Origin: Clostridia bacterium
Lineage (GTDB): Bacteria; Bacillota; Clostridia; TANB77; CAG-508
Length of the DNA: 40,049 nucleotides
Reading direction: 5' to 3'
NCBI GenBank assembly: GCA_017937285.1
Contig: JAGBDU010000014.1
Coordinates: 1-40,049, forward strand
Shown: piece after piece, positions 18,422 to 26,587 of the stretch
How the letters are laid out: each line of letters starts with the position of its first letter
Position numbering within the stretch: the stretch's first letter is position 1
Position numbers and translations under genes: made by a program
Notes under the pieces: generated by a model
Seen by the model: only the letters and a program-made list of their open reading frames with translations
Database searches by the model: none
Told to the model about the DNA's origin: nothing

Positions 18422-19315
18422 ATGAAAAATGAACTTATAACATTCGTATCACCAAAGACACAGATATCAGAAGTTTTTAGAACATTAAGAACAAATATAC
18501 AATTCATGAATGTAGATGAAAAATTGAAATCATTATTAGTAACAAGTACTGTTCCCGGAGAAGGAAAAAGTTGGGTATCAGCAAATTTAGCAGTAACTTT
18601 TGCACAAGCAGGAAAAAGAGTATTACTAGTAGATGCAGATATGAGAAAAGGTAGACAACATACCATTTTTGAACTAAATAATGAAAAAGGATTATCAAAT
18701 TACCTAATAATGACAACTAAAAATGAGAGTTTAAATTCAATAGGAGAATATATTCAAAATACAGTGGTTGATAACTTGTATGTTATGACATCTGGAATTA
18801 TGCCACCAAATCCATCTGAATTATTAACTAGCCAAAAAATGATAGACCTTGTAAAATATTTGGAAGAAATATTCGATATAGTTATATTTGATGGAACACC
18901 TAGCACAATTGTTACAGATGCAATAATATTATCAAAATTTGTAAATACTACTTTAATAGTTTCTGCACATAAATTAACTAAAATAGATGATTTAAATCAA
19001 GTAAAAAGAAATATATTAAATGTTGGTGGAAAAATTGCAGGAGTTGTAGTAAATAAAATGCCAACATCAAAAAAAGAATATTCATCAGGTTACTATTATG
19101 AAAATTCAATTGTTACAAGCAAAAAGAGCTGGACTGACAATATGAAGTCAAATTCAAAGAAAAAAATTGAAGAACAAGAAATAAATGAAGTAAAAAGAAA
19201 AATAAAAGAAGTTGAAAATTCAAATTCTAAAGTTGAAGATAAAAAAGAAGATGTTGACATAAATTCTGTTTTACAACAGTTAAGTCAATATTTAATAGAT
19301 AGTGATAAGAAGTAG
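18422..19315 (+). CDS. CpsD/CapB-family bacterial tyrosine kinase
   Basis: 297 residues from the ATG at 18422 (GGGAGG upstream; a longer frame starts at 18383 without a ribosome site). Walker A is TSTVPGEGKS (residues 41-50), Walker A' is LLVDADMRKG (about 71-80). The Walker B position reads VIFDGTPS (about 155-162), where the family usually has DTPP, a small deviation. EAFRTLRTN-like SEVFRTLRTNIQF is the oligomerisation helix. A tyrosine cluster (SGYYYENS, about 221-228) is the likely autophosphorylation site, but it is followed by a Lys/Glu-rich extension of about 70 residues, which is unusual because the cluster is normally terminal. It forms an operon with CpsC and CpsB. Confidence 0.92.
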   Translation: MKNELITFVSPKTQISEVFRTLRTNIQFMNVDEKLKSLLVTSTVPGEGKSWVSANLAVTFAQAGKRVLLVDADMRKGRQHTIFELNNEKGLSNYLIMTTKNESLNSIGEYIQNTVVDNLYVMTSGIMPPNPSELLTSQKMIDLVKYLEEIFDIVIFDGTPSTIVTDAIILSKFVNTTLIVSAHKLTKIDDLNQVKRNILNVGGKIAGVVVNKMPTSKKEYSSGYYYENSIVTSKKSWTDNMKSNSKKKIEEQEINEVKRKIKEVENSNSKVEDKKEDVDINSVLQQLSQYLIDSDKK

Positions 19316-19324
19316 GGGATTAAA

Positions 19325-20098
19325 GTGATTGATATACATTCGCATATACTTAATAATGTAGATGATGGGTCAAAATCTTTAGATAATACAATAGATAATT
19401 TAAAAAAGGCAGAACAAGCTGATTTTACAGATGTTATTTTAACACCACATTATATAGAAGGGTATTATGAAAATACAAAAAATAAAATAAAAAACAAAAT
19501 AAACGAATTAAAAAAAGAAATATACAAGGAAGACATAATAATACAACTTCACCAAGGTAATGAAATACTGTTAACCGAGAATACACCATCATTATTAGCA
19601 AAATCAAAAATATCTACATTAGCTAATAGTAGATATATATTGTTTGAAATACCATTTTCAAATAGAATGTTTAATTTAGGAGAAATAATATACAAAATTA
19701 AAGCAGATGGTCACATTCCAATATTAGCACATCCAGAGCGATATACATATATACAAGAAAATCCTAATAATTTAATAGAAATAATAAAACATGGAGTATT
19801 AGTACAATCTAATTATGGAAGTTTTGCAGGACAATATGGTAAAACAGTTAAACAAACAGCAGAAATTTTACTACAGAATAACCTAATTCACTTTTTAGGA
19901 ACAGATACTCATAGACAAGGATATATATATGAAAATATAAAAGCAATATTAAAAAGATTAGAAGAGGTATCTGGTGATGAAAGATACATATATGAAATAA
20001 CAACAACAAACCCTAAAAAAATATTAGATGATTTAGATATATACATAGATTGTCCAGAAAAAATAAGAGACAGGAAAAAGGTATTTTTCTTCTTTTAA
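19325..20098 (+). CDS. CpsB/YwqE-type PHP-domain tyrosine-protein phosphatase
   Basis: 257 residues starting at GTG 19325, with AGGGGAT just upstream and 9 nt from the kinase stop. It should dephosphorylate the neighbouring BY-kinase. The PHP metal-binding motifs are all visible: IDIHSHILNNVDDGS at the start, ILTPHYIEGYY, HQGNEI, ILAHPERYTYIQ and FLGTDTHRQG. Metal-dependent (usually manganese) catalysis is known for the family. No polysaccharide biosynthesis genes follow in the window, so the regulatory triad stands alone. The C-terminus ends in an odd run KKVFFFF just before a terminator. Confidence 0.93.
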   Translation: MIDIHSHILNNVDDGSKSLDNTIDNLKKAEQADFTDVILTPHYIEGYYENTKNKIKNKINELKKEIYKEDIIIQLHQGNEILLTENTPSLLAKSKISTLANSRYILFEIPFSNRMFNLGEIIYKIKADGHIPILAHPERYTYIQENPNNLIEIIKHGVLVQSNYGSFAGQYGKTVKQTAEILLQNNLIHFLGTDTHRQGYIYENIKAILKRLEEVSGDERYIYEITTTNPKKILDDLDIYIDCPEKIRDRKKVFFFF

Positions 20099-20117
20099 TT
20101 AAAAAAGTACAAATAAT

Positions 20118-20164
20118 AAAAAACGATTATGTTTTTTCATTAAGAACATAATCGTTTTTTATTT
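20118..20164. terminator. Bidirectional intrinsic terminator
   Basis: A 15-bp perfect stem (AAAAACGATTATGTT, 20118-20132, with its complement at 20145-20159) has A-tracts on the left and T-tracts on the right, so it can end both the CpsB operon and the convergent gene at 20164-20448. Confidence 0.85.
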
Positions 20165-20448
20165 TAATAAGGATATCTTTCAAAAAGATACTGGATAAAA
20201 AAATTGTAATTATCTTCTTTTATATTTATAAAAACTCCAGAATCAATACTAACCCACATATTTGTATTGCGATATTTATCCTTATTATCTACAAATACAG
20301 CTACTATATCTGCCATTTCAATAGGATTTAGATAGCGTTTTTCCCAATAATTTTTATTATTCAGTTTAAATTTTATAGAAAAAAATTTTTCTAAAAAATC
20401 ACAAAGTTCTTCTGAGTTTTCACTATAAAGTTTTACTGTAGAATCCAT
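20164..20448 (-). CDS. Small cytoplasmic protein of unknown function
   Basis: 94 residues on the minus strand. Start chosen because GGAG lies about 8 nt before the ATG on that strand. I do not recognise the family. It begins MDSTVKLYSENSEELCDFLEKFF and has no signal peptide or membrane segment. It has a clean composition with several Trp, Asp and Tyr residues, and is flanked by a shared terminator, which argues that it is real rather than a shadow frame. It is the only intact-looking minus-strand gene in the first 35 kb. Confidence 0.65.
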   Translation of the reverse strand: MDSTVKLYSENSEELCDFLEKFFSIKFKLNNKNYWEKRYLNPIEMADIVAVFVDNKDKYRNTNMWVSIDSGVFINIKEDNYNFFIQYLFERYPY

Positions 20449-20565
20449 AAAAAAATCTCCATAATAATATTTAATTTTATTATTTGTTTTTTTTATTTAT
20501 ATATTCATAAGAATAAAATCCAATTTTTGTGAAAAGATATATATAATAAATTATATATAAAAGAG

Positions 20566-21483
20566 GTGGAGCTTATAAAAAGAGTTTTTTATTTTAGTGT
20601 AATTATTATTTTCATAATAGGATGTTTAAGTGGATGCGGTAGTAAAAAAGAAAATCAAAATATTGATACAAAAATAGCTACTGAGTTAGATTATTTAGAT
20701 AATAAAATTTCAAATTTTATAGATATTATTACAGGAAATGTTAAAACAAAATATGATATCGTTGAAGAAAACACAAAGGTTAAAAATAATGAAAGTAATA
20801 ATGGAGAAAAAGATAGTGAAAAAAAATCCAGTGAAACTGGTAGTGGCGGAGAAAGTAATGAAAGTACTAATTCAGAAGAAGTTACAATTATGTCAATGCA
20901 ATATAAAAAGCAAAGTTCGGCTGATAAAGAAAATTGGGAGGATATTAAGAGCAATATAGAAAATTTATATATATCTTGGGCTACAATTCAAAGTGATATA
21001 AACACAAAAGCAATTGTAAGTGACGAAAAATTAGTTGAAATAACTAATGGTTTTGACAATTTACTAATATATGCAACAGAGCAAAATGAAGTGAAGTTTA
21101 TAAAAGAATCTGTGATAATATATAATAATATAATTGAGATTGCAGAAAGAATAAATTATGATAAAAATAAATTATATGCATTAAAAGCAAAGAAAAAAAT
21201 TTATGAGTCATATTATAATGTTTTAGAAGAAAATTGGGATGTTGCAAAAAATAATATAGAGCTTGCAAATGAATATTTACAAAGTGTAGATAATGTACAA
21301 AATAAAGATAAAATATTGCTTAAAAATTTACTATATAGTTTAGAGCAAAAAGATAAAAAAATATTTTTTATTAAATATTCAGATATTATTAATGAATTAA
21401 ATTATCAACTTGGGGACGGGGCAAAAAAATCAACTTGGGGACGGGGCAAAAAATTAAAGTTACCACAAAAAAGATTATGGTAA
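20566..21483 (+). CDS. Lipoprotein of unknown function, C-terminus rewritten by a repeat
   Basis: 305 residues if started at GTG 20566. A lipoprotein signal (KRVFYFSVIIIFIIGCLSGCG) has lipobox LSGC, with the cysteine at residue 24. The best ribosome site (GAGGTGGAG) overlaps that GTG and would suit an ATA at 20575, giving a textbook MKRVF-type signal, so the true start is uncertain. A low-complexity Asn/Ser/Glu/Lys linker (about 60-105) precedes a helical region starting NWEDIKSNIENLYISW. No known domain. The last 20 or so residues (from about QLGDGAKKS) are encoded by a repeat and its hairpin, so the natural C-terminus has been replaced. Confidence 0.75.
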   Translation: MELIKRVFYFSVIIIFIIGCLSGCGSKKENQNIDTKIATELDYLDNKISNFIDIITGNVKTKYDIVEENTKVKNNESNNGEKDSEKKSSETGSGGESNESTNSEEVTIMSMQYKKQSSADKENWEDIKSNIENLYISWATIQSDINTKAIVSDEKLVEITNGFDNLLIYATEQNEVKFIKESVIIYNNIIEIAERINYDKNKLYALKAKKKIYESYYNVLEENWDVAKNNIELANEYLQSVDNVQNKDKILLKNLLYSLEQKDKKIFFIKYSDIINELNYQLGDGAKKSTWGRGKKLKLPQKRLW

Positions 21484-21512
21484 CTTTAATTTTTTGCCCC
21501 GTCCCCAAGTTG
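21406..21512. repeat. 35-bp perfect hairpin plus direct partial copy (GGGGACGGGG type)
   Basis: The arm at 21431-21465 (starts CAACTTGGGGACGGGGCAAA) is exactly complementary over 35 nt to 21478-21512, with a 12-nt loop. A direct partial copy of the arm's first 23 nt lies at 21406-21430. It overlaps the end of the lipoprotein gene and would act as a strong transcription barrier. It shares GGGGACGG with the other repeat families in the window. Confidence 0.95.
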
Positions 21513-21558
21513 AAGTTTTATTTTGCACATATTTATTATATAAATTTTTCGTTATCAA

Positions 21559-21588
21559 TTGACTTTAATTTATTAATAATGATATACT
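21559..21588 (+). promoter_or_regulatory. Predicted sigma-A promoter of the dockerin glucosaminidase
   Basis: TTGACT (21559-21564) and TATACT (21583-21588) with 18-nt spacing, 37 nt before the start codon. Confidence 0.6.
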
Positions 21589-21624
21589 AAATCTGTAAAA
21601 TTTTGCAAAAGAGGAGGGTGAAAA

Positions 21625-23592
21625 ATGTTAAAACGTAACATTTTGCCGAAAAAAACGAAGATAATAAGTATAGTGATGTTGATAATTTTTATTACATATA
21701 TATGCGCAAGTAGATTTTTACAAATAAAATCTTATGCTGCACAAACAACAGAAAGCTATTCTTCAAGTAAAATAAGTAAATATCCAGGATATAAAGAGCT
21801 AATTGAAAATTTAAAATCTAAATATCCAAATTGGAACTTTAAAATATTATATACTGGTCTTGATTGGAATCAGGTAATAAAAAATGAAACAACAGCAGTG
21901 CATGAAAGAAACCTTGTACCAGCTGATAAAAAAGGAGCCTGGATATGCAATACTTGTGGAGATAAAACATATGATTCAGGAAATTGGAAATGTGCTTCGG
22001 AAGTAGCAGTTTCTTATTATATGGATTCTCGTAACTGGTTGAATGAGGAGAATATTTTTCAATTTGAAGATTTGAAATACAATAATAATGCTGATTATTC
22101 TTTAGATGGAATTAATAAAATAATAGCTAATGCAGCATGGATGAACAAAGGGAATATTACATATACAAATACTAGTGGAAACATATGTACATTAGAAAAA
22201 ACATATGCACAGATTATTTTAGAGGCAGGAAAAGAATCTGGAATAAACCCATATCATTTAGCAGCAAGAATATTGCAAGAGCAAGGAGCAAGAAGCACAG
22301 CAAGTTCTACAGGCAAAGGAACATATTCTGGATATGTAGGGTATTATAATTTTTTTAATATAAATGCAAGTGGTTCAGGGGCTGGAACTATAATTACAAA
22401 AGCATTAACAACAGCAAAAAACAATGGATGGGATAATCCAGAAAAGGCTATAAAAGGAGGAAGTAAATTTTTGAAAGACCAATATATAAATCTTGGTCAA
22501 GGAACTTTATATCTACAAAAATTTGATGTAGATAGATCAGATGGAAGTATATATGCACACCAATATATGCAAAATCTTCAAGCCGCATATAGTGAGTCTA
22601 TGAGTATGAAAAAGGGACATACAAATTATAATACACCAATTACTTTTATAATTCCAGTATATGAAAATATGCCAGAGAATAGATGCGAGACACCAGATAG
22701 CTCTAGTATAGTAACACAAAGTGTAAAAGTAACTGGCACAAATGTTCAAGTTAGAAATTCACCATCATTATTAGCAACAGTACTTACAAAGGTTAATACA
22801 GGAGATGTAGTTTTAAGAATAGAATATGCTTCAAACCAAGTTAGTGGATATTATTGGGACAAAGTAGTTCTATCATCAGGAGTTAAAGGATATATAGCAA
22901 GAAATTTTATAGAACAAATACCAGATGTAACAAATTGTAATATATTAGCAGTAGCAAATACGAGTGTAAATTTGAGAAATGGACCTGGAACAAGTGGAAC
23001 AACAATTATCACAACATTGATTAAAGGTCAATTAGTAACAATAATTGAAAAGGATACTTATAATAACCTTAATGGATATAATTGGGTAAAAGTGAAACTT
23101 GCAAATGGAACACTAGGATATATAGCTGATAAATATTTAACTAATAATTATATGACAGCAACAATAAATTGTAATGTTAATTCAAGTGTACATATTAGGG
23201 CAGAAGCAACTACATCGAGCAATCCAGTAATATCATTAGCTAAAGGAACAACAGTAACTGTAATGCAAGAAAATGTAGCAAACGCAAATGGATATACTTG
23301 GGATAAAATAGTAACTAGTGATGGATTAGAAGGATTTGTTGCTAATAAATATTTAAATAAGGGTGAAAATATTAGTAACAATACTAATCAACCTGGAGAC
23401 AATAATAAAAAAACACTAGGGGATGTTAATGGTAATAATAGGCTTGACCCATCAGATTATGTTTTAATAAAAAATCATATAATGGGTGTAAAATCTTTAA
23501 ATGCTGATCAACAAGTAGTGGCAGATTATAATCAAAATGGAGTAATTGACCCATCAGATTATGTTTTAATAAAAAATGAAATTATGAAATAA
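21625..23592 (+). CDS. Exported glucosaminidase with three SH3 domains and a dockerin
   Basis: 655 residues with a GAGGAGGGTG site before the ATG. Signal peptide or anchor at about 12-32. Residues of about 50-340 resemble the LytG/GH73-related glucosaminidases of clostridia: YPNWNFKILYTGLDWNQVI, an early WICNTCGD zinc-like pair, ILEAGKESGINPYHLAARILQEQG with a likely catalytic Glu, and GYVGYYNFFNINASG. Three bacterial SH3 domains follow (about 370-435, 445-510, 518-580; VNLRNGPGTSG and VHIRAEATTSS mark them). The end is a type I dockerin with two calcium-loop repeats, GDVNGNNRLDPSDYVLIKN and DYNQNGVIDPSDYVLIKN. The predicted role is peptidoglycan trimming while docked to a cohesin partner. 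No certain cohesin is seen in the window. Confidence 0.88.
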   Translation: MLKRNILPKKTKIISIVMLIIFITYICASRFLQIKSYAAQTTESYSSSKISKYPGYKELIENLKSKYPNWNFKILYTGLDWNQVIKNETTAVHERNLVPADKKGAWICNTCGDKTYDSGNWKCASEVAVSYYMDSRNWLNEENIFQFEDLKYNNNADYSLDGINKIIANAAWMNKGNITYTNTSGNICTLEKTYAQIILEAGKESGINPYHLAARILQEQGARSTASSTGKGTYSGYVGYYNFFNINASGSGAGTIITKALTTAKNNGWDNPEKAIKGGSKFLKDQYINLGQGTLYLQKFDVDRSDGSIYAHQYMQNLQAAYSESMSMKKGHTNYNTPITFIIPVYENMPENRCETPDSSSIVTQSVKVTGTNVQVRNSPSLLATVLTKVNTGDVVLRIEYASNQVSGYYWDKVVLSSGVKGYIARNFIEQIPDVTNCNILAVANTSVNLRNGPGTSGTTIITTLIKGQLVTIIEKDTYNNLNGYNWVKVKLANGTLGYIADKYLTNNYMTATINCNVNSSVHIRAEATTSSNPVISLAKGTTVTVMQENVANANGYTWDKIVTSDGLEGFVANKYLNKGENISNNTNQPGDNNKKTLGDVNGNNRLDPSDYVLIKNHIMGVKSLNADQQVVADYNQNGVIDPSDYVLIKNEIMK

Positions 23593-23614
23593 TTTTTACA
23601 GAAAGGAAAAAAAT

Positions 23615-25408
23615 ATGAAAAAGATACAAGTGATTAAAAAGACAATTATAGCAGTAATAATATTATTGTTTGTTATTACAGTGAAGTCTATGGCTGCTGA
23701 TTTAAATATTAGTAGTTCAAAAAATAGTATTGCAAATGGAGAAAGTGCTAGTATTACAATTTCATCTGTATATACAGGTAAAGTAAATATTAGTGTAAGT
23801 GGAGGAACAGCAAATAGTTCAACTGTTTGGGTTGAAGGTTCTGCTTCAATAACGGTAACAGCTAATTCTGATAATGGATTTAAAGTAACTGTAACTCCAG
23901 ATGGAGATATGTCAGATTCTTCTGGAAATTTAAAAAGCATTTCAAGTAATTCAATTTCTATTGCGGGAAAAACATCGTCTAAAAGTGAGACAACAAATAA
24001 AAACACAACACCAAACCAAAACACCAAACCAGAAACCCCAGCAGAGCCAACCTTCAAATCAGCAAATGAAACTGTATATGCAACAGGAGATATAAACATT
24101 CGTAAAAGCTATAGTGCAGATAGTAATAAAATAGGAAGTTTAAAAAAAGGTGAAAGTGTTACACGTACAGGAATTGGCGATAATGGATGGAGTAAAGTTA
24201 CATACAATGGTTCAACAGGATATATAAAAACAAGTTTACTAACAACAGAAGAGCCAGCAAAATCATCAGATAAAGCATTAAAAACATTAGAAATAACACC
24301 AGAAGGGTTAGATCCAGAATTTAATCCAGAAACTACAACATACACATTAACAGTAGGACCAGAAGTAGAAAAATTGGATATAAAAGCAGCTCCAAATGAT
24401 GAAAATGCAAAAGTAGAAATTACTGGAAATGATGCTTTACAACCAGGAGATAATGTTGTAAAAATAACAGTTACTGCTCAAGATGAAACTACTAGAATTT
24501 ATAATATTAATGTAAAAAAACAAGAAAACGAAAAACTTGGATTAACATCTATTAAAATAAATGGATATACATTAAGTCCTAAATTTTCGTCAAGTGTTTA
24601 TGAATACAAATTAAATGTGTTAGATCCATTAGTAACAAAACTAGACATATCAGCAGAAGCAAATAATGAAGATGCAAAAGTAGAAATTTCAGGAAATTCA
24701 AATTTACAAAATGGAGAAAATACAATTGTAATTACTGTAACATCTCAAGATGGAACAGAAAAGGTAGTTTACCAAATATATGTAAATAAATCATCTATGG
24801 TAGGAACAACAAATAATAAAGACAATATGGCATTATATATAGGTATTGGTGTTATGGCATTAGTAATTATTATTATAATCATTATAATAATAAAAAGCAG
24901 AAAAAAGAAATATGACCAAGATGAAGAATCAAATGACTATTCTGATTTATATGGATATTCATCTAAAGAGCCAAAATTAGTAGAAAATAAAGAAAACATA
25001 GAAAAATATTCAAAAAAAGATATAGAAAATGAATTATTTGGAAAATTACCAAATGATATTGACAACAGCGATTCTGATACTGTAATAAAAAATGAAGATA
25101 ACTTTAATTATAATCCATACGTAACAAAAGATATATATGGAGATTACGATAACACAAAGGATGCAGATATTAAAGAAAATTCAGAATCAAAATATAACGA
25201 TTTGTATGGAAGTATTACTAAAAATGAAGATTTTTCTTTTAGAGAAAAATCAGATGTAGAATCAACATATAATAATAGCAATATATCAGACTATGAATAT
25301 AATAATAAATCAATGATAGAAACAACACAAAACTTTGAAACAGAATATGATAATACAATAGATAATAATTATAAAACAAAAAGATCAAAAGGAAAGCACT
25401 CAAAATAA
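23615..25408 (+). CDS. Membrane-anchored surface protein with SH3 and cadherin-like domains
   Basis: 597 residues, 22 nt after the dockerin gene and with GAAAGG before the ATG. Signal peptide (1-28). Residues 28-115 form a beta-rich Ig-like module starting LNISSSKNSIANGESASITI. It resembles in general shape the modules that bind dockerins, but I cannot call it a cohesin. After a Thr/Pro/Asn linker comes one SH3b domain (about 150-215, INIRKSYSADSNKIGSL). Two cadherin-like beta-sandwich repeats follow (about 225-300 and 310-395, each with the 'YTLTV...KLDIKAAPNDENAKVEITGN' pattern). A membrane segment (about 408-430) and an acidic, Tyr/Asn-rich cytoplasmic tail of about 165 residues finish it. 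The tail is unusually long for a wall protein and may bind an internal partner. Confidence 0.8.
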   Translation: MKKIQVIKKTIIAVIILLFVITVKSMAADLNISSSKNSIANGESASITISSVYTGKVNISVSGGTANSSTVWVEGSASITVTANSDNGFKVTVTPDGDMSDSSGNLKSISSNSISIAGKTSSKSETTNKNTTPNQNTKPETPAEPTFKSANETVYATGDINIRKSYSADSNKIGSLKKGESVTRTGIGDNGWSKVTYNGSTGYIKTSLLTTEEPAKSSDKALKTLEITPEGLDPEFNPETTTYTLTVGPEVEKLDIKAAPNDENAKVEITGNDALQPGDNVVKITVTAQDETTRIYNINVKKQENEKLGLTSIKINGYTLSPKFSSSVYEYKLNVLDPLVTKLDISAEANNEDAKVEISGNSNLQNGENTIVITVTSQDGTEKVVYQIYVNKSSMVGTTNNKDNMALYIGIGVMALVIIIIIIIIIKSRKKKYDQDEESNDYSDLYGYSSKEPKLVENKENIEKYSKKDIENELFGKLPNDIDNSDSDTVIKNEDNFNYNPYVTKDIYGDYDNTKDADIKENSESKYNDLYGSITKNEDFSFREKSDVESTYNNSNISDYEYNNKSMIETTQNFETEYDNTIDNNYKTKRSKGKHSK

Positions 25409-25423
25409 AAAGCACACATAAAA

Positions 25424-25486
25424 GAGGACGCTAACATATGTAGTTTGAAAAATATTTGCACATTTTAGCGTCCTCAAATGTGCAAA
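25424..25486 (+). ncRNA. Interlocked inverted repeats, pseudoknot-capable terminator region
   Basis: GAGGACGCTAA (25424-25434) is exactly complementary to 25465-25475. TTTGCACATTT (25455-25465) is exactly complementary to AAATGTGCAAA (25476-25486). The 3' arm of the first stem is the loop of the second, so the two 11-bp stems are either mutually exclusive or form an H-type pseudoknot. It may simply be a terminator for the surface-protein gene, or a regulatory RNA. It matches no Rfam family that I can name. Confidence 0.5.
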
Positions 25487-25520
25487 TCTATTAAATTATC
25501 ACGTATTTTTAGGAATACTA

Positions 25521-25550
25521 TTGTATTAAATTTGCAAAGTATGTTAAAAT
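25521..25550 (+). promoter_or_regulatory. Predicted tRNA promoter (extended -10)
   Basis: TTGTAT (25521-25526), 18-nt spacer, TAAAAT (25545-25550) preceded by TGT. The expected start is about 5 nt before the tRNA. Confidence 0.5.
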
Positions 25551-25561
25551 ATAAAATATAT

Positions 25562-25637
25562 GCTACTGTAGCTTAGTTGGTAGAGTAACAGATTCGTAAC
25601 CTGTAGGTCGGGAGTTCGATTCTCCCCAGTAGCTCCA
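25562..25637 (+). tRNA. tRNA-Thr (anticodon CGT)
   Basis: 76 nt including an encoded CCA. The acceptor stem GCTACTG pairs with CAGTAGC, the T arm GGGAG/CTCCC carries TTCGATT, and the D arm is GCTTAGTTGGTAGAGT. The anticodon loop TTCGTAA reads ACG codons (Thr). The last pair of the anticodon stem is an A-C mismatch (A31-C39), which is unusual. It is followed 25 nt later by ftsY. Confidence 0.93.
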
Positions 25638-25662
25638 TAATATTATAAACGGAGATGAAACA

Positions 25663-26568
25663 ATGGGCTTTTTTGACAAATTAAAACAAGGATTAACAAA
25701 AACTAAAGAATCAATAAATGATAAAATAAATAATGTATTTAAAAATTTTAGAAAAGTAGATGAAGAATTATTAGAGGAATTAGAAGAAGCTTTAATAATG
25801 TCTGATGTTGGAATGGAAACATCAATGAAAATAATAGAAAATTTAAGAGACAAAATAAAAACTGACAAAATAGAAGATGCAGAGCAAGTAAAACAAGCAT
25901 TAAGAAGTCAAATGCAAGAAATATTAGATTCGGTAGATTCAGAGCTAAAATTAAAAACTACACCATCTGTAATATTAGTAGTGGGAGTAAATGGGGTTGG
26001 AAAAACAACATCAATAGGAAAAATAGCAAATAATTTAAAAAAAGATGGAAAAAAAGTAGTAATAGCAGCAGCAGATACTTTTAGAGCAGCAGCAGTAGAA
26101 CAATTAGAAATATGGGCAAATAGAGCTGGATGCCAAATAGTAAAAAGAAATGAAGGAACAGACCCTGCATCTGTTGTATTTGATGCGATAAAAATAACAA
26201 AACAAGAAAATGCAGATGTTTTAATAATTGATACAGCAGGAAGATTGCATAATAAAAAATATCTAATGGATGAATTAATTAAAATAAAAAAAATAGTAGA
26301 AAGAGAGCTACCAGATGCATCAAAAGAAACTTTAATGGTATTAGATGCAACAACTGGTCAAAATGCAATTCTACAAGTAAAAGCATTTAAAGAAGCTGTT
26401 AATATAGATGGACTAATTTTAACCAAACTAGACGGAACATCAAAAGGAGGAGCAGTAATAGGAATTGTATCAGAAAACAATCTACCAATAAAATTTATTG
26501 GCGTAGGTGAACAAATAGATGATATGCAAAAATTTAACTCAACAGATTTTGTAAATAGTATAATATAG
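25663..26568 (+). CDS. ftsY: Signal recognition particle receptor FtsY
   Basis: 301 residues, a short FtsY without the acidic A domain of Gram-negatives, as usual in Firmicutes. FtsY docks SRP-ribosome complexes at the membrane. N domain (1-95, MGFFDKLKQGLTKTKESI). G domain: P-loop GVNGVGKTTSIGKIA, I-box AADTFRAAAVEQLEIW, DTAGRLHNKKYLMDEL, TKLDGTSKGGAVIGI, and GVGEQIDDMQKF at the C-terminal helix. CGGAGATG precedes the ATG. The usual neighbours smc, ylxM and ffh are absent. The UPF0182 gene lies about 20 nt downstream and is probably co-transcribed. Confidence 0.97.
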   Translation: MGFFDKLKQGLTKTKESINDKINNVFKNFRKVDEELLEELEEALIMSDVGMETSMKIIENLRDKIKTDKIEDAEQVKQALRSQMQEILDSVDSELKLKTTPSVILVVGVNGVGKTTSIGKIANNLKKDGKKVVIAAADTFRAAAVEQLEIWANRAGCQIVKRNEGTDPASVVFDAIKITKQENADVLIIDTAGRLHNKKYLMDELIKIKKIVERELPDASKETLMVLDATTGQNAILQVKAFKEAVNIDGLILTKLDGTSKGGAVIGIVSENNLPIKFIGVGEQIDDMQKFNSTDFVNSII

Positions 26569-26587
26569 CAAATAGAAGGTGAGTAAT

